Positions 1-37,200 of a stretch of 64,000 nt of DNA are shown piece after piece. The stretch comes from Prinia subflava (taxonomy: Eukaryota > Chordata > Aves > Passeriformes > Cisticolidae), in NCBI RefSeq assembly GCF_021018805.1, contig NC_086251.1, positions 40,618,767 to 40,682,766 of the forward strand, in the 5' to 3' direction. Within the stretch, counting starts at the first letter, position 1. Each line of letters opens with the position of its first letter. The position numbers and the translations under genes were made by a program. Below the pieces are notes generated by a model that was not told where the DNA came from, searched no databases, and worked only from the letters and a program-made list of their open reading frames with translations.

Positions 1-24045
<24,045 letters not shown>

Positions 24046-24249
24046 GGCGATGGCGGCCCCGCTCGGCCCGGCGCTCCCTCAGCGCGGCCCCGCGGGCTCC
24101 ATGTCGGCTCCCCACGGCGACCCGGAACCGCTTCCCGCCGCTGCCGCCGCCGCGACCTCCGCGCTCCCGCCCCGCCGGCCCGGCCCCCGCCCCGCCCGCC
24201 GGCAGCGGGAGCGGGGCGCACGGGGCCGCGGCTGTGCGCGAACTCACTT

Positions 24250-27200
24250 CGCAAGAAGACAGGCGCCCAACGGTAGTTCCTTAGAAAGCTTTTTGGAATA
24301 AAAAACTGTCTAAAGTAACTGCTGTATATAGATAAAAAAGTAATTACTGCTTCTTATTGGGCAGATGTTAATGTTTCTTTTTGCTTAGCCGTGCTACACA
24401 TAATATACATTATTGAAAAATAATTGACACAAGGGAGAACACACACGGATAAATACCACGAGTGTACCCCAAGCACAAAGATCTGCTGCAGCAGCGAGAG
24501 CACTTGCAGTGGATACACATTTCACATAGCACAGCCAGCTCTCTTTCTGTGCCACTCACAGTGCGTGGATTTTCTCTCTTCTTTAGATTTCTAAACTAAA
24601 TGCTTCATAAATGTTAGAGCTGAAGCTGCAGTGACTTCTCTGTCATGAAGTATTTGCAACCCCAATCTTAGGTTTGTGATTAATTCTCTTCACAAATGAT
24701 GCACACCATAATTGTTTCAACGTTTTATTTCCAGTGTTCTGCGATCACAGCTACAGGTGGGAAAGTGGAGTTGAATGATGGAGAACATTCACTTCAAGAC
24801 AGGTGATCCAATGTTTGCAGGAGACCTCAGGAGCTGAAGTTCAAAGCCCTAAACCCAAAGCACAAGGGAGACCACTTCGCTCTTACTTCACTATCTTGGG
24901 AAGATGCTTGAAAGAATCAACATTGCTCCTTGCAAGCTGCTGAAGGTTAAAGAGCTGCTCAGCATTATATGCACCTATTTGTAATTTACACATCAACATC
25001 TATTTGTCATGCATTGAAACTATTTCCATACAAAGATGATGTCCTGAGGAGCAGCAAAGACAGCATGTCAGTTTTAGGACAAAGAAGCTTGCAGTAATGG
25101 ATGAAAAAGCTCAGATGTATCTTGCTAAAGATCATTTACTCCCTCCCCTGGAAGGAGAGTACTTGGCAAAATGTCACCTGGCACATTACTAGTAGTAATT
25201 AAAAAAAAAATCTATATGACAAAAATCTTGTGAAAATGGGATTAAGGAATTTGGAACAGTTGTAGAAAATCAGAATACTAATTGAAAAAGTCAGTCTTCA
25301 TTTTTCCTATTTGAAAACTAGAGCTATCTTGACTATTATTATCTACAGTATCTGGCAAATTCTTCCACAAAATGCTGTAAGTACTACTGTAAGTAGTAGC
25401 TATGATCAGGTTTAGCCACCTCACAACTTTGCCTTTACTACCCTTTAAGAAGCAGGTAGTAATTCTCACAGCAAGATGCCCCTAAGGTAAGTAGCAGTCC
25501 CTGTGCATTCAGGGTTATTGGAATGTGACTGAAGAATGCATGCCCGACTTTACATTGTATTTTTTACTCAAGCATTTAAAAAAATCAATCATCAAGCCCC
25601 CATCAAGGGGCAATGTGTCATTTTCCGTCTTGCAAGATGAGTATCGAAGGATGAATTTGGGTGGGGGTAGGAAAACTGTAATTTAAACCAAATCATAGCA
25701 AGCATCTGCCTTACTTCAAAGACCTCATTCATGGTTTTCAGAGTCAAGGCAGTACATTGGTTATATTACTAAGGAAATATCAGCCCACATATTCCAAGGA
25801 AAGATCAGCCCACGCTGAGAAAGAAGTGACAAGGCATCTACATGGTTAATTACAATTAAGAAGACAACACCATGAAAATCCAGTTGCATATGTATAGCAA
25901 ATACTTTACGTGTGAGGGAAGATTGTCCCAAGTACACTCGGGGGAAATAAAAGCCCAAGCAGTTATTATGGGTGAGAAAATGCTAGAGGGAAAAATTCTC
26001 CAGCAGGTCAGACCAGAGCTGCCATGGGACACAGCAGGAAAACACAAGCACCTCACCTCCTCTACTTGCCTCGTCTACTGGCACAGCAGTAGGAACAGCA
26101 CCCACCAAATAACCAAGGAAGAACAAGTTCTTACCATTACAGTTCCAACAGAACATCTTGGTGCAGTTTATGCAAAGATCACATAATGCAATTGATTTAA
26201 AAGCTCAGGGGAAAGTTACCTCAGGAAAATCAGCTGTGAAAGGCAATTAAGTGACAGGAAACCACAGAAGTGAGAGGATGCACTGTGAGCAAGGTCCTAT
26301 CAGCAACCAAAAAGGTTGCTTATTTGGGGGTTATGTGCCCCCAGAGGAAGTCGTTCAACGTGTACTTTTTATTGCAGAAACTGAAATACAAGACAAATTA
26401 GTCTTTTAGGATATAGCAGCTTTCTCCAAACATGAGCTAAACCAATGATCCTCATAGCAAAGATCACTGGGATGGACCCCAAGAGATCACAGGTCCTCTG
26501 GCAGGGTGTGTCAGTGAGCTGGAAATGCAGATGCTAAGGCATTGAGTTTGAGGTCATAAAACACATGGACCTCTGGAATCAGAAGAGCAAACATGAATCT
26601 GTTATTACAATTTTGCAGAAAGTTTCAGCTGCAGCTGAACAGAGAATTTTCTAGCTCCTGCCAGTTCTTCCAGTGCAAAGCAAAATAGGATTCCTACAAA
26701 CACTACTGAGCAAATACAAACGTTTTAGTCCAGTGGCAAAGGCTTAGGCTCGCCTGTTTCAGGTTAACAAAAAGGTCCAAGAAAAGCCAACTGGCAGTTT
26801 CTCTAAACCCTCTGCTCTTTCCAGTCTCCTCAGAGAAAGGTTACCTGCCTCTGGTCTGCTGAGCTACCACACCACCCCATGCAGTGATTTAGGAGAAGAG
26901 AAAACAAGCACAAGTCTGACAAATTTTCCAGATGGATAAGGGCCAGCAGAAAAACCTGCCAACACTGAACTCCTGTAATCTTCACCAGACCCAACCTTTT
27001 TTTTTTTTTTTCCTTCTCTGGAAGATTTATCCATTTCAGGTTTGTGGTCTCTCTTTTCCAATAAGCCACCTTCAACATAAGAGAGATTCATTTCCCAAAG
27101 ACTTTTTTCACTAAAATCATGGCCATCTCAGGCATCTGAAAGACAAGTACAGCAGAGGGACACAACTAAAGATATGGGAGACAGAAATATACCACATGAA

Positions 27201-28200
27201 CTGACAGAGGCAAAGAGAGGCCACGCTAATTTCCCTAACCTCTGCCTCAGGACCTGTCAAAATGTATGGGTAGGAATCCCCTCATTATCTTGACAACCAG
27301 TTGCCAAATTAGTTTGAGTCAAATGTCTCTCATCTGCCAGTTAGAAGAAAACACAGATGTTGTACACTTGGGTTACTTCTCACATATCTGGGCAGCGTGT
27401 AAAAAAATGAGCAAGTGTGTAAAATGTTCATCCCCTCACACATGTACGCAAACAGCAGCTGCGGTGGGCACCCAGCACAGGGTGCAGCCCACGCTGCCAG
27501 AGCAGGAGGCGGAATACACAAAGATAAACCTTACTTAGGAATGCTCACGTGCTGAGTTAAGTACTGTGATAATTAAATCGTTAGTCACATTGACAAGTGG
27601 GTGGAAGAGGCTGGAAACGTCTGATGCAGTTTGCTACAGGCAATCATAGATTTACCAGTGATGCATCTGTCACACACAAAGATGGGCTCAGACCCAAGGA
27701 TCAGCAACGGCACAACTTCAGCCTATGTGCCAGAAGCAAAATGGAACGAAGACACCAGCCCTGCATCCCCAGTGCTGTAAAACAACCAAGACCCACTATC
27801 AACCTACCTCATGCAAGCAGCTGTATGATTTCACATACTCAAAATATTCATCTGGGAAAAAACTGACAGAGGCTAATCCTTATCTAGAGATCTGGGGATT
27901 TCCCTTCTTGAAATTCTCCCTGATAGTGCTAACTATTTATCTACCATTTATATGTCCCCAGTCTTGTTATGCATAATATCTCACTTGGCTACTGCATAAC
28001 ATAAGGTTTGCAGGGTCAGCACAGATGTGACAGCATTTCAGTAAATACCTAACCACTCTCTTCAGTATCTGCCCCTCACACAGTACCAACTCATCTTTGC
28101 AAGAGTTTTCAATCTCCTTTAAAGTACAAAACTGAAAGTACCTATGTTTGACTTAATGAACAAAATTTTACATGACAGCTGATGGTGCAAAATTTGGTCT
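24250..28200. other. NEK9-TMED10 intergenic, left part
   Basis: About 4 kb of AT-rich DNA with no coding exon recognised. Contains a T15 run at 26,997-27,011. Nothing else could be assigned. Confidence 0.55.
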
Positions 28201-28207
28201 TGTAACC

Positions 28208-28715
28208 TGTGGTGGTGGGTTTTTGTTAATCTGTTCTGGAGGTATGTATCCCAGTGATTCCTCCTCATATCCCCCCCGATAAGTCAGGTACTGTACAAAG
28301 GTATCTCTTCCCTCTTTGTCCACCTCTCCTGGCCCTGCCCTGTCTCTGGAAGCTTTGGTCTGCTGTCCATCTTTCCCCTGACCCTGCCCTATGTTATAGA
28401 AAAACACCTCTCAGTCTGCCCCGGGGCCAGTCCCGTTTGTTCACGCCCCTCACCCCCGTTTAAAAGTACGCGCGGGCTTTGTCCCGTCCTCTTTTTTCGT
28501 CCCCCCCTTTATTCCCCTTGGGGAAAAAAGGTCTCTGAGAAATCATACGAAAAAGAGCCTTCTCTATTCCTTGTTCCAAAGCCTAGACACCACGACACCT
28601 GTTTGCCATAGAACAGCCTTGTTCTGCACTGTCACCTGAGACTGCTGGCAGGTTTGGGAACAGCCCTTGGCACAGCCGGGAATCACAGCTAGCTGGGTTC
28701 TACCGGCTCGTGTCA
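28208..28715. mobile_element. Probable solo LTR of an endogenous retrovirus
   Basis: A 508-bp block that begins TGTGGTGGTG and ends GTGTCA, giving TG...CA termini. It is flanked on both sides by the same 6-bp direct repeat GTAACC (28,202-28,207 and 28,716-28,721). Its composition is C-rich and unlike the DNA on either side. The interior has a TTTAAAAG box at about 28,459 and, on the other strand, an AATAAA at about 28,508. A 6-bp target duplication fits an ERVK-type integrase. Orientation is not settled. No internal retroviral gene is present, so only a solo LTR remains. Confidence 0.55.
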
Positions 28716-28721
28716 GTAACC

Positions 28722-30880
28722 CAGAGCACCAGCCCTTGTTGCACAACCAGCCTCAAAACTCCTCCACTCACAGCAACATAATTAGGAAGGGGAGACGGAG
28801 AAAGGGAAAAAATGGTAACCTGTATTAGGACACCTCACTTGCTGTGCTGGTCCCACTCCAGAGAAGCCTGTGCAGCCTCCCCAAGTCTAGAATTAATGGT
28901 TACTAGAGAAGCCCAAGGCTTGTGGGGAGTCTGTTTACTTGCTGATTCCTGCGACAGGTCAACTTTCAGGAAACAGGGGTCTGTAGGAACATGCACAAAG
29001 AGGACAAGACTCACAGCAAGAAGGTGAGGTGGGTTGTTTTTCCCCCAAAAATTTTTATTTGAGAAAGTTGACAAAAGTCCCCCAACCAGTCATTACAGGT
29101 GAATCCACAGCAGTGCCCCACACCTGCTCCCCAGTAACTACACCAGTACAGTGAAGACCAAAACATAACACCACAACGATGAGAATGTAAGTCACCTGGA
29201 GAACTTAAGGCCTCACCATCATTTTTATGATAACTTTGTACTCAGATAAGGATGGGAAGAGGATATCAAAACAGACAAGACTGGAAAAGCCCCTTTCTTG
29301 TACTGTCTTCTCAAGTTATATAAAAACAAAAGCAAAACCTTAACAGATCTACAGGCTTCAAACTGCAGGACCTAAATGACTTCTGTATTTCAGTCCTGTG
29401 GCACTGCTGCTGTTCTGCACTGTAACAGCTTTCAAAAACATACAAGGATAAAATGGATGCAAGGGCAGAGGAGTGGACTTAGGATCCTAATATGGCTTTA
29501 TCAAAAACCAAACAAATTAAAAGCAATCAAAGTACTTGCAGTGGAACTAACAACTCCAGGAACTTGGGAATGGCAAAGAACGAATGTATTTAGATGACAG
29601 GACATCATCTTTACATCCTCTTTTCCATTGCCTCACCCTGGACAACGGTTTCCTTCCTAATAATAGATCAGACTCAGGTCAGAAATTATAAAACTATGCC
29701 TTTTTGAAACTGCTAGGCTGGGCTCAGGGCCATGACAACCCCATTCCTACCCAGAAGTATCTAGACACAGGACACCAGAATGCTGTGCTGCTGAACCACT
29801 TGCTCTGAAGGAATGCAGAGACGATGAAAGAATTGTAATCACTGTCTAAAAGCTGCAACAAGTCCAGGAAGTTAACCTGCCTGCTTTTTTTCCCAGTCCA
29901 GTTTATTTAACATAAGACCATCTGGACAGCCGAGAAACGGTGAGAAGCTGCTGGCTCTGGCTAACTAGCAGTGCACAGGAAAATAACAGTTCTCTTGAGG
30001 GCACAGTTCAGACTGCCCCCTCAGATGTAGAATTAGCCTATTCCCACCCTGTACTGCCTTTTTTCAGTTCATCCACATTTTCCCAACTCCTCTGCCACCC
30101 TGCACAGCACTATTGTACCCTCAGACCTCAATGCAGGGCACAGGCCCTCATGCCCCATGTGAGCATGAGCTCACCATGCTTTGAGGTCTCATTAAATGAC
30201 ATTCAGCCAGCTGCCTGGATAGATGAGAAGTCTCCTGCTCAATGTAAGAGCAAGTTTCCTAGCATGACCTGCTCCCATCTGCTCTGTGACTGTATCTGAC
30301 TGAGGCCTCCTGCACAAAAGGTTCTTCCTGACCAAGGTTTTCAGGAAAGCTGCTGCACCATTTCAAAACAAGAGAGGCAAATCCAAGACAAACATGTGGG
30401 GGAAGGGCGGGACCAAGGCTGGATAGCTTATTTGAGCAAAGCAGGCTTCTTTCCAAGCTCAAACACACTTCCAAGCCTGCCTTAGAAGGCTCCCCTTCCT
30501 CCAGGCTGAATCACCATATGCTCAAGTGCTCTGACCTGTCAGCACAAAGACACCAGCTCCCACAGGGAGAAACATAGAGGTCCACGACAGGGACCAAACC
30601 TTGGAAGACCCTTTATTCTCAGGCCGTGCTGGAATGATCAATCCTACTGCTTTGCACTCATCTCCATTTGCTCGAGGCTTAGATCCCAGCTGGTGAGGAC
30701 AGGGAATCCCCCTGCTCTGCCCCAGTGTGACCTGCATTCCACCTAAAGAGCACAGCAGGGTCAGGTGGCTCTGAGTAACACTGCAGTCACAGACAGATGG
30801 GAGACATCATCAAGCCATGATTATAAAAGGAGAATAGACAGCGCAAAAACCTTGCTGCAGCTGTCATGGAAACATCTTTT
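28722..30880. other. Intergenic between solo LTR and TMED10 3' end
   Basis: No coding exon recognised. A further AATAAA on the minus strand at 29,054-29,059 could serve a longer TMED10 transcript, but nothing else supports that. Confidence 0.5.
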
Positions 30881-30886
30881 TTTATT
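30881..30886 (-). terminator. TMED10: Candidate TMED10 polyadenylation signal
   Basis: First AATAAA I found downstream of the stop codon in gene direction, about 240 bases after it. Cleavage would follow at roughly 30,855-30,870. A longer 3' UTR remains possible. Confidence 0.5.
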
Positions 30887-31127
30887 TAATCGCTGCCCCA
30901 GGAATACCCAAACCCATTATGACCTTCCCCACCCTCAACATCCAACAGGATTTCACAAGTCCCCCATTGCCTCTGATGTTCAGGCTCTCCTCCCCCTTTA
31001 GGGTCCAAGTTCCTCCACAAAAGCTCCAGTCAGTGGGTATCATCTGTAAGATGGCTTCAGGAGGCCATGGCTAGGTCCCAGCGGTGTCCAGCTGGGTCTG
31101 AGAGGAGGGGGAAGAAGATTTGTTCCT

Positions 31128-31249
31128 TTACTCAATCAGTTTCTTGGCCTTGAAGAAGCGACGCAGGTAGAAAACCTGCCAGGTGGCCAGTCCGATGAGA
31201 CAGCACATGGAGAAAATGCTGAAGTACAGAACCCGGGTGTTTGTTGACT
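31128..31249 (-). CDS. TMED10: TMED10 exon 5 (transmembrane helix and tail)
   Basis: Encodes [17 protein letters not shown], the rest of the membrane helix, and the KAKKLIE tail, followed by TAA at 31,128-31,130. The helix has a Cys-Cys pair where I recall Phe-Cys in human. N-E-S at 184-186 is a potential glycosylation sequon. Confidence 0.97.
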
Positions 31250-34200
31250 CTGAAACAGAGAACAAACCATTGCACCTGAGTCTGGCATCACAGGATGCAC
31301 CCCAAGATGGAAAAATCCCCAGGACTTCCTCTCCTCCCCCATTAAAAAGCAAGATAGCATGAAGGCAAGGCCACCGAGAACCAGCAGCACTTGAGAATAA
31401 AAGCAGAGGGAACAAGAAGGACAATAACAGGGAACAAGGTGAAGCTGTGGTTAATGGGCCACATTGAATAGAACAGAGTAAATCACATTAGGAATGGAGA
31501 CAGAAAGAAATTATTTCTAGAGACAGAACAAGAGTCAGTGATTGCTCCAGGTTTCCCTTACTAGGAACAGAACAGGCAGAGACCACTATAACTGCTTGAT
31601 CTCCAAACACTGCCCGAATAACTCATTTAGCAGAAATGAGGGCTTTTAGAGTTCCATCCCTCTGAAGGGGCACACAGTCTCTTACCATTTGTGTCCCTCA
31701 TCTCCTCTTCTCGTTTCTTCATATAGGCAAAGTCATTAACGATGGACTCTGAAAGATCTTCCAAGCGCCTCAATTCTACTTCCAGGGGTTTCAACTTCTC
31801 CACTTTAGCAATCTAGAAAACAGGAGAGTCAAATCACTGAACCAAAACCAGAAGCTCCCACATGGGTTTTTACTGCCAATTTGAACCACTCCCCACATGC
31901 TACAGATCTGGGGCATCCTTCCCCTCGGGAAATACCTCTACAAGCCAGAAACTGCCATTGCATAAAACACTATCACTTCTCCCACCTGTTTTCTGAAACA
32001 CACTTTCCTACTACTCCTCCTACACAATGGAGGAGCACAGCATGCATACGAACACACTTCTTCCTTATTCGGCTTAATGTTAGCTTGTTCACAGTTGGTT
32101 TCTGAGGAGTGGGTAGAAGATCTTGCTACATGACTAAACCTCCAGCGAGCGTAAGTCACAGACTGAGATAGAGGTGACTAACTTACGTATGTGTACGATA
32201 CAGTTCCATAGGCACACAGGCTATTAGCACCGAGACTCCCTTTGCTAATGCCCCAGAAAGCCCAGGCGGCTCGGTTCCCAGCAGCAGCTGCAGCTTGGTT
32301 ATCCCACAGAGCTGGAGGCTCTTATCCCTCAGACGAAGCTCCAGGGCAGCCCCGGCTCCCGGCGGGGCCCCGCGGCCAGCGGGTGGCGCTGCGGGGCCGC
32401 GGCCGGCCCGGCTCCCGCTGGAGCGGGCGCTTCCCGCAGGAACGCCGCCTCCCCGGGACACCGCTCCTGCGCACCACGGCTCACCCGCTGGGCGGCCAAA
32501 AACAAAACCCGCTGCGAAATTCAACCAGAAAGCACAGCACACAACAGCAACTATTTGAGTTGAGTGTGTGGACATGTGTTTGTGCCCCAGTTGTGGCTAT
32601 AACCTGACACACGCGTTACATAAAACCTGCGACACAAGGACACTCAAAGGAAGCCAACTGCAATTCCTGACACTTCTCCAGTGCAGGCTTTGTGTAACTG
32701 CGGTTCTTGCATAATTTGTCACTATTACCAAGAAGTGACAGGCCCCTGCCATGAAGGCCGGCTGCTGTGTCCCCAAGTAACACAGCAGAAGAAAGATGAG
32801 TTACAGAAAACATACAAAGCACCTGCAGTTCACCACCAGTTTCAGCCTTATGGGATTATTCAGACGTAAGCTGCATGACGGCCGTCTCTCAGTGATCCAT
32901 GCTGACAGGCAGGCAACAGGGCACCCAGCATGAAGGCATCCCCAAAATGCCACTTCCAGAGGCAGCTGCCTGGGCATCAGAGCCGGAGAGATGCTCATGA
33001 CCAAGCCAGTGCTAGCTAATCACCCGTTCCACTGAAGGGTCTCCACATGACACGCATATCCTGGCAAGCAGCAAGCCATCAAACAATCATCTGGATTTTT
33101 ATGCTGAGACAAGCTGTATATTATAGCTCTGCCAGCACAGCAGTGTCAGTTTGGAGTGTGTTTGAGAGGAGAGTAAGAAGGAGTAGGTTAACCCCCTCCT
33201 GCTTTCTAGCCAATAGGTTGACAAAACCCTGTGGCCTGGCCACGTCACTGCCAGCAGAGAACTTTGCTGAAAAACTGGCACCAGTGTCTGCAAGCCTACA
33301 GCCCAGACTCTGCTGACACTGCTAGAGCTGCAGGTCTGCAACACACACAAGGTCCTGGGCAGCTGTGACAAGCTGGCCTTGCACTGACCAGCTCCGTTAT
33401 CTTCCTTGAAGACTCATTTCCTCATTCACAGAAGGCTACAAGGGTTCCACTGGGAAAACCCAAGGTTTATCTGCTCCGTCTGCATCTCTTCAGCTGCTCT
33501 TAATAGGTGTAGCTACAAACATCTAATAGCTACTTTTAGTCCTGCATGTATTCCAAGATCTGTATCCTGAATTACAGAATCAATTAGAGTGGAAAAATCC
33601 TCTGAGATCAAGTGCAACCTAAGACTTAACACCATCCCGACCATGGCAGTAAGTACCATGTCCAGTCTTTCTTTAAATCCCACAACCTCCCCAGGCAGTC
33701 CTGGAACCTTTTACCCCTAATGAACCCAATATGCAGAGCTGTTCCAAGAGATTTTGTAAAAAAGCCCACCAAGCATCTGTGATGCTGGAACATCATCATC
33801 CTAGAAAAAACATCTGGACCACCAGCACCAGGATAACAACTACAATGAGCTTCCCAGGGGTAACTTAAAGATTTGTCAAAGCCTAACTCTCTTCCTAGCA
33901 TAGAAAGAAATACACTATAGCCAAGAGTTGACAAGGAATAGTCGATGTGAAAAAACCCTAGATCATCAAGCATTCTTAGTGCCATCAGAAACCTTTTTAC
34001 TTTTCTGTATCTTCATTTCTACTTCTTGAATGGATAGTTATTCTTCCCAAACCCAGATAACTAAGGTATGACACTGTAGTTAGATCTTCTAATCCAGCTC
34101 ACTATTCCAGCTGCTTTGCTCCAAGCCTATCTGGATCTATGAAAGTTTATTAAGCCAGACTTAGGCAGTATCAATGACCCTCATTAAACTCCCTGAATCA

Positions 34201-37200
34201 AGTCTCCTTGCAGCAATTCAACAAGAAGATCTAGGGCTGTACAACAGGTCACTCGTACCCAACAACAGATGAACATCACAAGCAAAAGGCTCAGAAAGGC
34301 TGCAAGCCATGAGAAACCCAAGCAACATTCCTGCCCTCTGAGGCCTTACAGCAACCTGTCAAGTCAAAACTCACTACTACAGCAAACTGAGAAGAGAGAT
34401 GGTGAAAAAAACCAGAAAACACATTGCAAAGCAGTGTGGTTAAATAATAAAACCAGTCTGAGTCCTTTGAGTCCTTTGTAGACATACTGCTCAACAAGGC
34501 TCAATGCAGTCTGCCACTCTGAGAGGTCCTCACAAGTCAAGGATGCTTGCCAGGGCTGCCAAGATTGGCATTTGGTATCAAGTGGGACTGCAAGTCTAAA
34601 TTCTTCTTTTCTTGTACTTGTCCATGGACCTTTTCCCTCAATGAGCATAAGAGATGCATTTATTCCAAGACAGTTTTATCAGTACAACTAGTGAGCACGT
34701 AAATACACAGGCATAAGAGAACCTTTCTTGCACAGACACAGTGCTTCTAGGTAGCACTGCAGTAATGTAACTCTGGAGTGTTCTGTAGGGTGGTATTTAA
34801 AGGGATTCTGTAAATACAGCAAACATAATCCCCCCAGTTACGCTCTCAGGGATCCATCCCACACAATTTCAACATCTTGCAATCCCTCAGCAGGTTGACA
34901 GACAGCTTGCCCTATCAGTGCTCCACTCTTCCCTGACCCCAAGCACCTTTTTACTCTCCATGCAGGATGTGCTCCAGACTGACTTAAGCTATAATTCCTC
35001 TGCTCTTCCCTGACCCCAAGCACCTCCTTACAGTCCACATAGGAAGTGCTCCCAACCAATTTAAATCACACAAGACCAGACAGCCCAAAGTTTGAAAGGA
35101 TATAAAAACACCAGCATGACCATCTCAGAAATTTTTTAATTTTCTATCTGGAACCATGCACAGTCTCCTCTGCAACCCACTCTCCTCTCTATGGCATCTC
35201 TCACGGTCTTATGCACAGTGGACACAGCAATCATTTGCAGGACTCTTTCTCCACCAATAATTTCTCATTTTCTCAGGCTCTGTACTGGAGGGTGACTGAT
35301 CCCAAATTCTAGTGCGACAAAAGCATGACAGCTGTCAAAAAATTCAGCATCCAAACCAGTCACGACTGTCTCAGCCACAAAGTAACTGCTACTCCATACA
35401 GCTGGCTCTTGGCTCTAAGGAAGCTATGTCCTCTTAAGATGGAAATGTTTAGGCTTTTATGCTCATTTCCAATGTCACGCCTTCAAACCAAATACCCATT
35501 CCACATCAGCTACTGCTCCGCCAAACACCTTTACACTGATACACTGCCAGTTCTTAGGAACACACAAGCGCCATTCCAGGCCTGCTGAGCCAGTACATCT
35601 TACAGGCAGGAAGATAAGAACAGTAACATTGAAATTTGACCTTCAAGAGAGGTCTGATATTAACTTAAAATGACCTCTGCTGCTGGGCTGGGGAAACTTC
35701 ACCTCTCGGTGTCTTGTTGCCTCTAATGCCTATGTCCAGAAGCTGGGTCATGCTGTCCTAGCCAAGAAATTCACACATTGGGCTCCAGTTCCCAGAGTAC
35801 AGAATCAATTCTAGTTGATGTTTGTCTTCTTTTTGTTTTTTTTATTCCTCCCGTAACACTCAAAGCTTCACTGCAATTGTAGTTTGCAGACAGGCTTTCA
35901 TCACCACTGGGAAAACAGCTTCCCATCATGAGCCCAGATCTACAAAAGGCATCACGTGAGTGCTGGGAAAGGGAAGCCTGCAGTGCAGGCAGCCAGGGGA
36001 TATACCTCCTCGTAGTTCTTTGCTTCAACGCCATGCTTCATATCCAGAGTCACGAGCTGGTCCGGCATCCTCCCTGTTCCTGGAAGCATAATGAAAGGAT
36101 TCCTTGTGTGAAACATTCAGCCTGCCAGGAAATCACCAGCTCTTCCCACCAGTGAGGAAGAACTCAAATCCCTCCCCTCCCCTCCCTCCATGTCTGCAGC
36201 TAACTGCGGAGGCAGCACAGTCCAGCCTAAAAATACAGAGACTTCACAGTAAATCCTAGCTGAAGGAGAGCCTCCCAAAGATAATGAGAACAAGCTGTAA
36301 CTAAAAGCGCTGAGTGTCTACAGGATGCAAATCACTGTAAAAACTGCAGAGGATTAGAACACGAACACCAGCTGCTGTGAGACAGCCTAGTGAAAGACCA
36401 GTCACCAGAGGGACAAATATTCAGCTGGGAAGCCCACGCTCACAGGGAGTGAACCAGCAACTTGTCAGGGTTACTGGGGCTGTAAAGGACTTTACATTTA
36501 AAGGAGCAAACGATAAACTGCTCCAATTGAGGAACATGGCATATGAGGACTACTGACCCTCACATGCTGGAATGTCTGCAAAAGCCAAGGCAATCAATCC
36601 CTTTACCAACCATCTCAGATACCCAAGAACCACACTGCTAATGCAAACCCCAAGAGAGCAAGAGGCTTATGAAGCTGGGAAAACACTGCCTCAGATCTGG
36701 AGCTGCCAGCTGGAGCTGCGCAAACAGGCTTAAGGCAGCAGTCACCAGTAGAGTAGGTATCTTCCAAAACTGTAACCCCCAGGCTAGGGAAACCTGGGGC
36801 TTATAGCTTCTTTCAACTGCTGCAAACTGTCACATCTGAGAACATTCACAAGAGGAAAAATATATGTAAGATATATATAAGATATATGTAAGACAGTCAT
36901 ATCAGATACTCCCAAAAATGCTGCACATCAGCATATCTGAGTATCTTTCTACCACCCACCAAGAAAATGTCTGTATGTAACACATTTCCAAATCCCAGCA
37001 TGTTGGGACATACAGCTGTCCTCAACTGGCTGCCAGCAAAACACAAGGTATGAATTCAGTTGAACTATGAATTTCAGAGTCTCTATCCAGAGCATGTCCA
37101 ATACTCACATTTTGCCTCAGAAGGCTACAAGGTGGGCATTCCCTCAGTCCACAAACAAATTCAATGTACAGGTTAAGCTGGGTCATTCCAGTTGGAGCTA

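Larger units (their letters stand above)
31813..36005. other. TMED10 intron 3
   Basis: A 4.2-kb intron. A GC-rich patch at about 32,340-32,470 gives several overlapping open frames on both strands but no recognisable protein. It also contains a CR1 fragment and a tandem duplication, listed separately. Confidence 0.55.
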
